A DNA stretch of 64,000 bases from Methanoregulaceae archaeon (GCA_020850325.1 JADZEW010000031.1:42470-106469), one strand, 5' to 3'. Positions 8,138-16,849 are shown, counted from the first letter of the stretch. Notes: generated by a model from the letters alone, not told the origin. Made by a program: numbers and translations.

Positions 8138-8476
8138 ATGAAGCGGCGGACCAAAGCGCTCCTCGGCCTCATCTTCACCCTTCCTCTTGCGGCCTTCGTT
8201 GGCCAGTGTCTATTCGTTTCGAAAGTTATCGACCCTGGCTGGGGACCGCACGGGGACAGGCCCTGGAGTCAGCCACATTGGCTCGCCCGCTACGGTCTCT
8301 CAGACGCGGCCGTTTGGGACTTCCCGTCCCGATTGGCAATGGCACTTGCGATTGTTGGCCTAGCCATACTCATCGCATCCTTCATGCGAAGGAACGCCTT
8401 GTTTGCGTTCGCCGGTGCGCTGTGTGTTGTGGCTTTGCCGCTGCTGTGGCTCCACTTTATGATTGTCAGCTTCTGA
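8138..8476 (+). CDS. hypothetical small membrane protein
   Basis: A 112-residue protein not recognised. It starts MKRRTKALLGLIFTLPLAAF (positively charged, then hydrophobic: an N-terminal membrane segment) and has two further hydrophobic stretches (LAMALAIVGLAILIASFM and ALFAFAGALCVVALPLLWL), so about three membrane helices. The start is the ATG six bases after TACAAT; upstream codons come from the repeat module. Its 5' region is a copy of that of its neighbours at 7428 and 9678, but the body is not obviously related to them. Confidence 0.55.
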   Translation: MKRRTKALLGLIFTLPLAAFVGQCLFVSKVIDPGWGPHGDRPWSQPHWLARYGLSDAAVWDFPSRLAMALAIVGLAILIASFMRRNALFAFAGALCVVALPLLWLHFMIVSF

Positions 8477-8496
8477 GCAACCGCTACAATGTAGCC

Positions 8497-8662
8497 ATGA
8501 AGCGGCGGCCTTGGGTTTGTCGGACTATCCTTCGCCCTCTTCGCCGCGTGCGTGGGAGCGTGGAAGTGGAGCGATCCGGCATTAGAGAAATCCCGTGGCA
8601 CGACCGTCGCCTGCGCGCTGATCTATTGCGCGCTACATGCGGACCGGGTCACCGTTCAGTAG
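8497..8662 (+). pseudogene. frameshifted paralogue of the signal-peptide cassette family
   Basis: TACAAT (8485-8490), six bases and ATGAAGCGGCGG match the starts of the neighbours. The initial frame reads MKRRPWVCRTILRPLRRVRG, which is not a signal peptide. Shifted by one base, the same DNA reads GFVGLSFALFAACVGAWKWS, clearly homologous to IAGLTLTLLAACMFWWKWSE of the gene at 7428, and continues to a TAG at 8660-8662. A single-base indel within the first ten codons explains this. The 3' end overlaps the end of the convergent gene on the minus strand. Confidence 0.6.
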
Positions 8663-9397
8663 ACGCTGCAAATCCAAGTACCCAAAGAAGTCTGATAGCT
8701 TTCGATACAAAATCAGCCCACGAGCAGCACATTGCTTGGAATCTTCTATCCTTCCGGCCAACCGCAGGCGACTCGCTACGAGCGTTCTAGCGCGCAACCC
8801 GATCCACCGTTCCTGTACCCCCAGCTGTGCTTCGAGAGTTTCAAGGGTCGCTGATTGCTCTGCACGGTCGATGCTTGCCCAAATGAAGCCTACGTGGCAG
8901 AGCAACCGCGCGAAGCGATTGCTCCGGCTTTCATCCACACCCTCGTCCATTCCGCGTCTAAACGTCTTCGCAGCAAGCCCCCTCCACCGGGCGCGATCCT
9001 CATCTTGGGGCGGCTTGCTAAGTGCCTGTAGGAATCTTCCCAATCCACGTCCGAGGGCGTCGAGAGACGTATTTGCTCGGGCATCTGCTTCCGGCTCCCA
9101 CATGTTGCCCTGTCCGAAATACTCCTCGAGAAGGGCGAACACCTCTTGAGCATGAGGGAGGCTGCTTATGGGCATGACATGAAAGGGCGGCTCGGATCCC
9201 TGGGTTCTGTCAGCGAACATGTAAACGATTCTCGTCTCGGCATCGAAAGAGCGCTCCCGATAGAAACCATAGTAGTAGTGGATCCAATCTGCTTCAAAGA
9301 CTCCCATCTGGGGAAAACGCGCATTGCTTTGGGTCCTGCCTGCTTGTGAGGTTAGAGCGAGAAGAAGTAGCGGAACGAGGATGCGGATCGTTCTCAT
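8633..9397 (-). CDS. hypothetical exported protein
   Basis: A 254-residue protein not recognised. Residues 1-23 are a signal peptide (MRTIRILVPLLLLALTSQAG). The mature part is rich in Arg and Glu and mostly helical-looking (LGRGLGRFLQALSKPPQDEDRARWRGLAAKTF and after). No catalytic motif is visible; the C-terminal half could be TPR-like but without a clear repeat. The start is the ATG before the signal peptide; the 50 upstream codons are a translation of family C repeat sequence and should not be annotated. It is the only minus-strand gene inside the cassette patch and its 3' end meets the pseudogene at 8497. Confidence 0.6.
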   Translation of the reverse strand: MRTIRILVPLLLLALTSQAGRTQSNARFPQMGVFEADWIHYYYGFYRERSFDAETRIVYMFADRTQGSEPPFHVMPISSLPHAQEVFALLEEYFGQGNMWEPEADARANTSLDALGRGLGRFLQALSKPPQDEDRARWRGLAAKTFRRGMDEGVDESRSNRFARLLCHVGFIWASIDRAEQSATLETLEAQLGVQERWIGLRARTLVASRLRLAGRIEDSKQCAARGLILYRKLSDFFGYLDLQRLLNGDPVRM

Positions 9398-9452
9398 GAG
9401 TGACAGTTTGCCCTGTTCGGGAGCTATTCCTTCACTTTGATATGCCTGGCCG

Positions 9453-9502
9453 GTGAAACGCCGCAACTGGTGAATCATCGGTCTGGCCCTCGCCCTCCCT
9501 AG
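9453..9502 (+). pseudogene. remnant of a signal-peptide cassette
   Basis: The stretch reading ACTGGTGAATCATCGG then TCTGGCCCTCGCCCTCC resembles the signal-peptide DNA at 9690-9730 and 7880-7920 but lacks a start codon and carries a stop. A family C module follows directly, as it does after the orphan signal peptide at 7862. Confidence 0.35.
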
Positions 9503-9657
9503 CCGCGTGGTCGAAGACCCGGGGTTTGGACCCGACCAGATCCGCACCCTAAAGGGGTGCGAGAGACTCTGCGACCCCGCTGGGGTCGTGGTTTCGGCGC
9601 TGTCCCCGGGTCTCCCGGAGTCGACCCGGGGCTAAGATCTTTGACCCCGCTGGGGTC
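9503..9657 (+). repeat. palindrome-rich module, family C, copy 3
   Basis: GCACCCT/GGGGTGC (9544-9560) and two identical GACCCC-GCT-GGGGTC palindromes (9573-9587 and 9643-9657), with the linkers CGTGGTCGAAGACCCGGGG and CCAGATCC seen in copy 1. It ends at a TACAAT box and the gene at 9678. The inner part (CGGCGCTG, CCCGGGTCTCCCGGAGT) matches copy 2. Confidence 0.7.
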
Positions 9658-9665
9658 GAGATACG

Positions 9666-9671
9666 TACAAT
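9666..9671 (+). promoter_or_regulatory. -10 box TACAAT, leaderless type
   Basis: TACAAT, GAAGGC, ATG at 9678, identical in layout to the box before 7428. Confidence 0.5.
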
Positions 9672-9677
9672 GAAGGC

Positions 9678-10682
9678 ATGAGGCAGTGCAGATGGTGGTT
9701 CATCGGGCTCGCCCTTGCGCTTCTCGCTGGGAAAGCGAGCGCGTCCCAAGACCTTTACGTTCCGCTGCCCGGCCACGTCGAGGCGATGTCGTGGAACCCG
9801 ACCGGAGGACAACTTCTCTATGCGACCCATGATGCCGTGTATGTGTGGCCGTGGGGGAAGCGGATCGAACTGCCGATGGCCGACCCCGACCAGGCTCGGA
9901 CACCCAGCCAGGTTCGTTACAACAAGCGAGGCGACAAGGCACTGGTCTTTGGCAACTACACGTGGAGCATCCACGTCGTCGATCTGGTCAAGGGAACGGC
10001 AAAGGAGATCCCGGGCGACTGTCAGACCGCCTTTTGGGTGGGCGATGAGGTTGCGCGAATCCGGCCCCACATCAAAGACGACGCCTGGACCGAGCGCCAG
10101 TACGTTCAAGTCGGCTCACGCAAGCGGGACCTGCCGCGGTCGATGTCCTTCTCGGCGGTGGATTCCTCGGGCACGGTGTTCTTGGCCAAGGAGCAGAAGT
10201 CCATGGGTGCGATCGCGCTTTACCGCTTCGATCCCAGAACGCTTCGCGTTCAGCTGCTGAGACGTCATCGAGGACCCCACTACATCGAATACACCGAAAG
10301 AGATCAGTTGGACTGGGATCCGAAGACGAGAACCGCCGCGATCGGTCTCACCGCGGATACGGGGGCGACCTTGGCGGCGCTGTGGTTGTCATCTCGCCAG
10401 GGCTTGACGCCCTATGGCAAGAGAGACGAAATGCTGTTCTTGTCGAATCAAGCGAGATTCAATGGTGCCGGGCTCATGGTTCCAAGTAGGTCCCAAATCG
10501 ATCTGTTCGATCTGAGGAGAGGGCGTCGCCAGGTCCCGCTGGCGTTACCGCCTTGGCAGGGCCAGGACGATTTCGAGGGAATCTACGCCGCCGCCCTAAG
10601 CCCCGACGGCACCCGGCTGGCATGGTCGCAGGATAAGGGGAATGGGCACGCGCTGTACATTAGGAACCTGAAACTCCGCTGA
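9678..10682 (+). CDS. secreted TolB/WD40-like propeller protein
   Basis: A 334-residue exported protein. Residues 1-23 are a signal peptide (MRQCRWWFIGLALALLAGKA) that belongs to the same cassette family as the genes at 7428 and 7862, here without a lipobox Cys. The mature part shows loose repeats ending in sequences such as AMSWNPTGGQLLYATHDAVYVW, VRYNKRGDKALVFGN and AALSPDGTRLAWSQDKGNG, typical of TolB/WD40-like beta-propellers. No catalytic residues are evident; a periplasmic binding or scaffold role is plausible. The start is fixed by the TACAAT box and the signal peptide. Confidence 0.65.
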   Translation: MRQCRWWFIGLALALLAGKASASQDLYVPLPGHVEAMSWNPTGGQLLYATHDAVYVWPWGKRIELPMADPDQARTPSQVRYNKRGDKALVFGNYTWSIHVVDLVKGTAKEIPGDCQTAFWVGDEVARIRPHIKDDAWTERQYVQVGSRKRDLPRSMSFSAVDSSGTVFLAKEQKSMGAIALYRFDPRTLRVQLLRRHRGPHYIEYTERDQLDWDPKTRTAAIGLTADTGATLAALWLSSRQGLTPYGKRDEMLFLSNQARFNGAGLMVPSRSQIDLFDLRRGRRQVPLALPPWQGQDDFEGIYAAALSPDGTRLAWSQDKGNGHALYIRNLKLR

Positions 10683-10731
10683 TTGGACCAAGGGGTTCAT
10701 CGTTCTCCCTCGTCGATACCGACATTCCGTG

Positions 10732-10737
10732 TAGACT
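10732..10737 (+). promoter_or_regulatory. -10-like box TAGACT before aminotransferase
   Basis: TAGACT, seven bases, ATG at 10745; GAAAGGG between them could alternatively act as a weak Shine-Dalgarno. Confidence 0.4.
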
Positions 10738-10744
10738 GAAAGGG

Positions 10745-11962
10745 ATGCTCGGCCTCTCAAAGCGCGCCCAGGCCATGCCGCCGTCGCCCATTCGGAAGCT
10801 CGCACCTTTTGCCGCGGCTGCCAAGGCTCGCGGCGTCGAGATCTTCCACCTGAACATCGGCCAGCCCGATGTGCCCAGCCCCGAGGGCTTCTGGCGAGCG
10901 GTCCGCGAAACGCCGCTCGACGTGCTCGAATACAGCCCGTCCGACGGCATTCCCGAACTCAAGACCAAGGTCGCCGGCTACTACCGCTCCATCGGGCTCG
11001 AAGTCGGCCCCGAGAACGTGATCGTGACCACCGCGGGCAGCGAAGCGCTCAGCTTTGCCTTGCTCAGCGTGCTTGGCGAAGGCGACGAAGTCATCATCCC
11101 CGAACCGCTCTACGCGAACTACATCGGCTTCGCAACCGCCGCCGGGGTCAAGGTTCAGCCCCTGCGCACCTATCTCGACGACGACTTCCGACTTCCGGGC
11201 ATCGAAGCCTTCGAAGCCGCGATCACTCCGCGGACGAAGGCGATCCTCGTGTGCAATCCGGGCAACCCCACCGGCGCGGTGTACACCAGCGACCAGATGG
11301 AGGCCCTGCGCGACCTCTGCCTGAAGCACAACCTCTATCTCATCGGCGACGAGGTGTACCGCGATTTCAACTACACCGACGAGCCCGTGCGCTCAGTGCT
11401 CACCCTCGAAGGGCTGGAACAGCAAGCGATCATGATCGACTCGGTCAGCAAGCGGTATTCGCTCTGCGGCGCGCGGGTCGGCTTCCTCGTGACGCGAAAC
11501 AAGGACATCTTGGACGCGGCTTTGCGCATGGCCCAAGCTCGGCTCTCTCCGCCGACCCTCGAGCAGATCGGCGTCATCGGCGCGCTGGACACCCCGGCGT
11601 CGTATTTCCACGACGTGCGCGAAGAGTTCCGCCACCGCCGCGATACCTTAGTCAGAAGGCTGCGCGCGATGCCCGGTGTTAAGGTCCCGCAGATCAACGG
11701 CGCGTTCTACGCCACGGTGCGGCTGCCCATCGACGACTCCGACCGTTTCTGTCAGTGGTTGCTAGACTCGTTCAACCACAACGGCAAGACGGTGATGCTC
11801 GCTCCGGCGACCGGTTTCTACTCGACCCCCGGCGCAGGCATCGACGAAGTCCGCATCGCCTACGTGCTGCGCGCGGAGCGGCTGGAAGAGGCCATGGACG
11901 TGCTCGAGGCGGCCCTGGCCGTCTATCCGGGCCGACGGGAAGCCGTGGGAGGCAAGGTCTAA
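10745..11962 (+). CDS. PLP-dependent class I/II aminotransferase
   Basis: Fold-type I pyridoxal-phosphate aminotransferase of the aspartate aminotransferase group, 405 residues, cytosolic. Seen: FHLNIGQPDVPSP near the N-terminus, VTTAGSEALSFAL (phosphate-binding turn), VCNPGNPTGAVYT with the cofactor Asp/Asn region, LIGDEVYRDFNY with the Asp that binds the pyridine nitrogen, and DSVSKRYSLCGARVG with Lys236 as the Schiff-base lysine. The substrate cannot be told from sequence; aspartate or aromatic amino acids are the usual ones. Its stop overlaps the accA start by one base (TAATG), so the two genes are translationally coupled, although their pathways are not obviously linked. Confidence 0.92.
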   Translation: MLGLSKRAQAMPPSPIRKLAPFAAAAKARGVEIFHLNIGQPDVPSPEGFWRAVRETPLDVLEYSPSDGIPELKTKVAGYYRSIGLEVGPENVIVTTAGSEALSFALLSVLGEGDEVIIPEPLYANYIGFATAAGVKVQPLRTYLDDDFRLPGIEAFEAAITPRTKAILVCNPGNPTGAVYTSDQMEALRDLCLKHNLYLIGDEVYRDFNYTDEPVRSVLTLEGLEQQAIMIDSVSKRYSLCGARVGFLVTRNKDILDAALRMAQARLSPPTLEQIGVIGALDTPASYFHDVREEFRHRRDTLVRRLRAMPGVKVPQINGAFYATVRLPIDDSDRFCQWLLDSFNHNGKTVMLAPATGFYSTPGAGIDEVRIAYVLRAERLEEAMDVLEAALAVYPGRREAVGGKV

Positions 11963-12963
11963 TGGCCGCCAAGTCTTGGAAGGAGTGGGAGAAGCCCCTC
12001 ATCGAACTTGAGGACGCGCTGGCGAAGCTGGTCGAGCGCTCCAAGATCGCGCCCGAAGCCGAGCGCGCCGAGATCGAGGCGAAGGTCGCCGAGTATGAGC
12101 GGCGTCGCGATCACTACATCGACGTGATGTACAGCCGCCTTGGCCCGTGGGAAAAGGTGCTGGTGGCGCGCGCGGAGAAGCGCCCGTACACGCTGGACTA
12201 CGTGCAGGCGCTGTTTACCGACTTTATCGAACTCGACGGCGACCGTCGGTATGGTGCCGATCACGCGATTGTCGGCGGACCGGCGATGTTTGAGGGGCGT
12301 CCGGTGATGGTCGTCGGCCACCAGAAGGGTCGAAACATCCAGGAGCGCCAGTATCGAAACTTCGCAATGGCGAAGCCAGAGGGCTACCGCAAGGCGATGC
12401 GTCTGTTTGAGATGGCGAATCGGTTCGGCCTGCCCGTCGTCACGTTTGTGGATACGCCCGCCGCCGATCCGGGGGTCGAGAGCGAGGCGCGCGGCATCTC
12501 GGAGGCTCTGGCGGCTTCGATGCTGCGGATGTTCGAACTGCGCGTGCCCACCATCTCGGTGGTGGTTGGCGAAGGGGGCAGCGGCGGCGCGCTCGCGATT
12601 GCGGTCGCAAACTCGATTCTGATGCAGGAGCATGCGATTTACTCGGTGATTCCGCCCGAAGGCTGCGCGGCGATTCTATGGCGGGCCCCCGAAAAGGCCC
12701 CGCAAGCCTCGGCGGCGCTGCGGCTGACCGCCCAGAGTGCCCTCGAACTGGGTTTGATCGACGAGATTCTTCCCGAGCCTCGCGGCGGAGCCCATCGCGA
12801 TCCTGCCGAGGCGGCGGCGATCATCCGCGAGGCCCTAAGAACAGAGCTTAGCGACCAATCGAAGCGGACCGGCGACCAACTCAAGGCGGAGCGATACGAG
12901 AAGTTCCGCGCGATGGGCCACTTAATTTCTCCGCCCGTCGAGCAGCCTCCGCTCATCGCGTAG
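11962..12963 (+). CDS. accA: acetyl-CoA carboxylase carboxyltransferase subunit alpha
   Basis: Alpha subunit of the carboxyltransferase that moves CO2 from carboxybiotin to acetyl-CoA, the first step of fatty-acid synthesis; it works as an alpha2-beta2 complex with AccD in the cytosol. 333 residues, close to the usual 315-325. The N-terminal helix (ELEDALAKLVERSKIAP to ERRRDHYIDVMYSRLGPWEKV) is followed by PYTLDYVQALFTDFIELDGDR and the crotonase-type core GEGGSGGALAIAVAN, then HAIYSVIPPEGCAAILW. The start ATG overlaps the upstream stop. accD is not in the window. The open frame continues far upstream of this ATG but only as an out-of-frame reading of the aminotransferase. Confidence 0.96.
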   Translation: MAAKSWKEWEKPLIELEDALAKLVERSKIAPEAERAEIEAKVAEYERRRDHYIDVMYSRLGPWEKVLVARAEKRPYTLDYVQALFTDFIELDGDRRYGADHAIVGGPAMFEGRPVMVVGHQKGRNIQERQYRNFAMAKPEGYRKAMRLFEMANRFGLPVVTFVDTPAADPGVESEARGISEALAASMLRMFELRVPTISVVVGEGGSGGALAIAVANSILMQEHAIYSVIPPEGCAAILWRAPEKAPQASAALRLTAQSALELGLIDEILPEPRGGAHRDPAEAAAIIREALRTELSDQSKRTGDQLKAERYEKFRAMGHLISPPVEQPPLIA

Positions 12964-13089
12964 GTTCAAACCGGGGGATTTCGTATCCGTACCCCCAATT
13001 TCGTTTGACATTCTGCGCCAAAAGCCGGGTAAACCTCGTCTTGTGCAAAAGAAGCGCAAAAATCAGGTTCGTTTGAATCTGATATGCGT

Positions 13090-13095
13090 TATACT
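13090..13095 (+). promoter_or_regulatory. -10 box TATACT of the small basic protein gene
   Basis: TATACT about 55 bases before the ATG. The -35 is weak (TTCGTT at 17-base spacing). The transcript would include the strong Shine-Dalgarno GAGGAGG at about 13136. Confidence 0.5.
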
Positions 13096-13151
13096 CAGCA
13101 CGTTGGATGAGTTGGGAAACCGGCCATCCGTATAGAGGAGGAGTTAACGAA

Positions 13152-13346
13152 ATGAAGTTCTACAACCTCAAGACTCGTTCGCACGTCGAAGTCGCGGACG
13201 ACCAGGTTATGAAGACGAAGATGGTTCGCAAGACGAAGTCGGGCGAGCAGACGCGATACGCGTTCACGGCGCAGTACGAGGGTGTCAAGCTCTACAAGTT
13301 TGTCAACGAGAAGGACTACAAGGCCAGCAGCGCCAAGGAAGTCTGA
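13152..13346 (+). CDS. small basic hypothetical protein
   Basis: A 64-residue, Lys-rich protein (MKFYNLKTRSHVEVADDQVM start; KTKMVRKTKSGEQTRYAF in the middle). Not recognised as a named family. It has its own promoter, a very strong Shine-Dalgarno (GAGGAGGAG, 7-10 bases before ATG) and a perfect terminator right behind it, which together suggest an abundant, independently transcribed product. A nucleic-acid-associated role is possible from the charge but is only a guess. An upstream in-frame ATG would add 15 residues that cover the Shine-Dalgarno, so the later start is preferred. Confidence 0.8.
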   Translation: MKFYNLKTRSHVEVADDQVMKTKMVRKTKSGEQTRYAFTAQYEGVKLYKFVNEKDYKASSAKEV

Positions 13347-13361
13347 TCACTACAAGAAAGT

Positions 13362-13400
13362 AACGGGCCCGATGCAGATGCATCGGGCCCGTTCTTTCTT
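13362..13400 (+). terminator. intrinsic terminator
   Basis: Arms AACGGGCCCGATGC and GCATCGGGCCCGTT pair perfectly over a four-base loop, followed by CTTTCTTTT. It sits between the small basic protein gene and the convergent M48 peptidase and may serve both. Confidence 0.9.
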
Positions 13401-13408
13401 TTGTCTGA

Positions 13409-15208
13409 CTACCGCGGACTGACCGGCGTGATCGTCAAGGCCTTGACCTTGTCACCATCAAACAGGACTCCCAGGCTCAGCGGACTGAAGTAGAGCCAGT
13501 TCTCCACCTTGCCCATGTCCGAGAGCTCCGTCTCTTCCCCGATCTCGATCGGCAGGATCGCGTTGAACTCCGCCTTCGTCATTCCAACCCGTAGGGTCAT
13601 CGATCGGCGGACTGACTCGTCGGTCGGTCGAATCACCACCGTTGAGCCCGGAACATACGACGTCACCCGAACCAACTGATCGTCCTGCGTGTAGGCTCGG
13701 ATGGCTCCCGCCTGCCAGCGAACTTCCATGACGTCGGGATACCGGTCGTCGAATCGAACCCGCGCGTCCGGGTTGCCGAACGAGGCGACGGCGTCGTCGT
13801 AGGCCATCAGGGCGCTCAGCATTTTGTCGCCGATGTTGATCGAGATGCCCGAGGTCAGATACATGGGCGGAGCATCGATCTCCTGTGCCTTGATGTTGAG
13901 CGACTTGCAGCCGGCCTGATAGTTCGCATGGACGACCGCCCAGTTCGGCGATTCCTTCGGCGAGTTCTTCAGCCAGGTGTACATGACATCGACCGCGAGC
14001 GCTTCGAGTTCTTTGGATCGACCCTTGACCTGGAGCCGGCCGAGGTTCTCGGCAAGCGAGGCATTGTAGGTTCGATTGCCCTGTTGCGCATTGATGATCG
14101 CCTCGTACGCCTTCTGAAGCTGGTTCAGTCGATGGTAGCCAACCGCGGCGTTGTTCGCGTAGCGCATCTTGGTTGAGATGTCTTTGGCCCGGCTGGCCTG
14201 ATCGGCGAGCCAAGCCGCTCCCTTGAGCACCGCGTTGGCGTTGCCATCGGGCTCGAGCACCTGAGCGATCGCCATCAACTCGGCGATCCGGGCGTTGCCG
14301 GGCAGCTTCTTGGAGGCCTCGTTCAGCCGAGTGATTACCTCCGCATAGCGGCGGCGGTTTTGGTCGGTGACCATGTCGTCCTTCGAGGTGCCTACGCCCG
14401 GATCCTTGAGGATCGGACCGAAATCGACGCGGAACCATCGTTCGCGCAGCTTAGACGACAACTCGTCGTAATACTGCATCAAGTTGGATTGCGCCGCATT
14501 GATGACCGCCTCTCGCAGCTTCGGCTCGAGGGTTGCGGCCTTGTCGAAGGCATAAACCGCTCCGCCGAAGTCACGGCGGTCCATGAACGCGAGACCAGCA
14601 TCAAAGGCAAGCAAGGAGCGCAGCACCGCGGGATCGTCGCTGATTCGTGCGGCACGGGCCTTGGGGTCGGGATGCGTTCCGGTCAGCCGCTCAAACCAAC
14701 CGCCGCCCTTGCGTCCACGCATCTCTTCGAGCTTGAGGAGCATGTCGACCATGTCCTTCTTCGAATAGCCAGCGCGCTGCAGCAAGATCGCGCCGCTCGT
14801 GTCGGCTTCGGTTTCTTGAGCGCGGTTCCAGAACTGGCTCAGGTCCTCGGCACGAGGCACCGAACTGTAGACGTGTCCGTCCGACAAGTGAGAAATCTCG
14901 TGGGCGACGACCGCGCGAATGATCCGCTGATCAGCCTTGACGAAGTCCACCAGCCCGGTAAAGATGACCATCTTTGCTTGCGGCTTCGCCTTTTCGTCTT
15001 CTTTGTTGAAGACCGCCGTCGCGTAGGCGTTGACGCTGTCATCCTCTTCGATCTCGCACTGAATGGGATATTGGTAGCGTGGGTTCTGGGGGGCGAACGC
15101 TTCAAGCTCCCGGACCATCTTTTCAAGGTCCGCTTTCGTAAAGTTGGCGGACAGCGATAACGACGCGAGGCCGCTAAGCAAAACAAGAGAGACTAACTTA
15201 GATTTCAA
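13409..15208 (-). CDS. secreted M48-family metallopeptidase with C-terminal extension
   Basis: Zinc metalloprotease of the M48 family, 599 residues. Signal peptide at residues 1-20 (MKSKLVSLVLLSGLASLSLS), so periplasmic rather than a membrane HtpX. HEISH at 103-107 carries two His ligands and the catalytic Glu; ETEAD (Glu134) supplies the third ligand. This is followed by AGYSKKDMVDMLLKLEEM and HPDPKARAARI as in BepA/LoiP-type peptidases. After about residue 200 come TPR-like helices (DAGLAFMDRRDFGGAVYAFDKAATLEP). The last 130 residues are a beta-rich domain I do not recognise. BepA homologues act in outer-membrane protein quality control; that role is inferred. A TACAAT box lies about 110 bases upstream. 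Confidence 0.88.
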   Translation of the reverse strand: MKSKLVSLVLLSGLASLSLSANFTKADLEKMVRELEAFAPQNPRYQYPIQCEIEEDDSVNAYATAVFNKEDEKAKPQAKMVIFTGLVDFVKADQRIIRAVVAHEISHLSDGHVYSSVPRAEDLSQFWNRAQETEADTSGAILLQRAGYSKKDMVDMLLKLEEMRGRKGGGWFERLTGTHPDPKARAARISDDPAVLRSLLAFDAGLAFMDRRDFGGAVYAFDKAATLEPKLREAVINAAQSNLMQYYDELSSKLRERWFRVDFGPILKDPGVGTSKDDMVTDQNRRRYAEVITRLNEASKKLPGNARIAELMAIAQVLEPDGNANAVLKGAAWLADQASRAKDISTKMRYANNAAVGYHRLNQLQKAYEAIINAQQGNRTYNASLAENLGRLQVKGRSKELEALAVDVMYTWLKNSPKESPNWAVVHANYQAGCKSLNIKAQEIDAPPMYLTSGISINIGDKMLSALMAYDDAVASFGNPDARVRFDDRYPDVMEVRWQAGAIRAYTQDDQLVRVTSYVPGSTVVIRPTDESVRRSMTLRVGMTKAEFNAILPIEIGEETELSDMGKVENWLYFSPLSLGVLFDGDKVKALTITPVSPR

Positions 15209-15344
15209 TCGACTTCCTCCGAGTACCTTGCCCTAAAGGCTGACTCACGGCGATTTCGACGCGCCACCGCGGGCAGCGTTCCGTCCAGCCATAAAGTTAG
15301 GTTCCATTGTATCCGCCAAAACTGAGATGAGCGGGGCAACAGGG

Positions 15345-15350
15345 TAGCCT
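15345..15350 (+). promoter_or_regulatory. -10-like box TAGCCT before nadB
   Basis: TAGCCT, eight bases, ATG at 15359; no Shine-Dalgarno. Confidence 0.35.
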
Positions 15351-15358
15351 CTTGCCCT

Positions 15359-16849
15359 ATGTCATCTTATGTCGCGGTCGGCAGCGGGCTCGCCGGGCTC
15401 GCCTTCGCGCTGAGGGTTGCGGAGTCCGGCCATCGAGTCACCGTTTTGACCAAAGCCCAGGTGGCCGAGGCCAACACCAGTTATGCGCAGGGCGGGATTG
15501 CCGCCGCAGTAGGCGAGGCCGATTCTTGGAAGCTCCACGAGCAAGACACCCTGACCGCCGGAGCGGGGCTCTGTGACCCGGCCGCGGTTCGCTTTCTGGT
15601 TCAACATGCTCCAGACGCCATCGACTGGCTGAAGGCGGTCGGAACCCGATTTGACACCGAAGCCGATGGCGACCTCGCATTGGGCCGTGAGGGCGGTCAC
15701 TCGCGCCATCGGATCGTGCACTTTGCCGACCGTACCGGTTGGGAGATCGAGCGTGCTGTCGTTCAGGCGGTTCGGGAGCATCCGAGCATCGAGGTCATCG
15801 AGCACGCGTTTGCGACGGCGCTGCTGGTCAAGAACGGCGTTTGCCATGGCGTCCGTGCGGTGGTGAGCGAACTGGGCGAGCGCACGTATCTCGCGCACGG
15901 AACGCTGATCGCCACGGGCGGCGGCGGCATGATGTATCAGCACACGACGAACCCCCGGGTGGCAACGGCGGACGGCATCGGTCTTGCCTCAGATGCTGGC
16001 GCAGCCATCGCAGACATGGAGTTCATGCAGTTCCATCCCACGACGCTCTACCACCCGCAGTTGCGCAGCTTCCTCATCACCGAAGCGGTGCGCGGAGCCG
16101 GGGCAACGTTGCGCAACCACGAAGGTCGGCGATTCATGTACGACTACGATCCGCGCCTCGAACTTGCCCCGCGTGACGTGGTCGCTCGGGCGATGGAAGC
16201 CGAGATGCAGCGACTGGGAACGTGGTGCCTTTATCTGGATTTGACTCACCTCGACCCGGAGAAGATCGAGCACGAGTTTCCGACGATCTACGCGAAGCTG
16301 ATGGAACTCGGCCTTGACATCCGCAAGGAGTGGATCCCGGTCGTGCCAGCGCAGCATTACTCGTGTGGGGGCATCGTCACCGACTTGGGTGGGCGCTCGA
16401 GCATTCGCGGTCTTTATGCGGCCGGCGAAGTTGCGCGAACTGGAGTTCACGGAGCCAATCGCTTGGCGAGCAACAGCCTGCTTGAGGCGGTTGTGTTTTC
16501 GCAAGCGGCTGCGCTTTCGGCCATGGCTGATCCGGTAGAGCCGGAATCGCTCGAAGTAGCGGAGCCCCAGTCCGTGGCGGAATCGGAAGCAGTTCGAATT
16601 CGGCACGCGTTGCAGAGCATCATGACGCAGCGGGTCGCGGTGGTGCGCTCGAACGAAGGTCTCAAGCAGGCTGAGTCAACCGTGGAGAGTCTGATCGAGG
16701 CCTACCGTGCGGGGCTTAAGGCCCCTTTCAGCCAGTACGCCCTAGAAACCCGGAACCTGCTGCTGGCCGCGCGCCACGTGGTTCAGGGGGCTCGGGCCCG
16801 CACGGAAAACGTTGGCCTCCACTATAACGTGGACCTAGACAAAGAGTAA
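15359..16849 (+). CDS. nadB: L-aspartate oxidase
   Basis: FAD enzyme that oxidises L-aspartate to iminoaspartate, the first step of de novo NAD synthesis, in the cytosol. 496 residues. GSGLAGLAFALRVAESGH is the dinucleotide-binding GxGxxG; TSYAQGGIAAAVGEADS, GREGGHSRHRIVHFADRTG, IATGGGGMMYQHTTNP and EFMQFHPTTL are hallmark blocks. YSCGGIVTDLGGRSSIRGLYAAGE and GANRLASNSLLEAVVF close the FAD domain; the Arg/His substrate residues are present. The C-terminal helical domain (LQSIMTQRVAVVRSNEGL) is complete. nadA and nadC are not adjacent. The start is the first ATG and directly precedes the Rossmann strand. Confidence 0.96.
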   Translation: MSSYVAVGSGLAGLAFALRVAESGHRVTVLTKAQVAEANTSYAQGGIAAAVGEADSWKLHEQDTLTAGAGLCDPAAVRFLVQHAPDAIDWLKAVGTRFDTEADGDLALGREGGHSRHRIVHFADRTGWEIERAVVQAVREHPSIEVIEHAFATALLVKNGVCHGVRAVVSELGERTYLAHGTLIATGGGGMMYQHTTNPRVATADGIGLASDAGAAIADMEFMQFHPTTLYHPQLRSFLITEAVRGAGATLRNHEGRRFMYDYDPRLELAPRDVVARAMEAEMQRLGTWCLYLDLTHLDPEKIEHEFPTIYAKLMELGLDIRKEWIPVVPAQHYSCGGIVTDLGGRSSIRGLYAAGEVARTGVHGANRLASNSLLEAVVFSQAAALSAMADPVEPESLEVAEPQSVAESEAVRIRHALQSIMTQRVAVVRSNEGLKQAESTVESLIEAYRAGLKAPFSQYALETRNLLLAARHVVQGARARTENVGLHYNVDLDKE

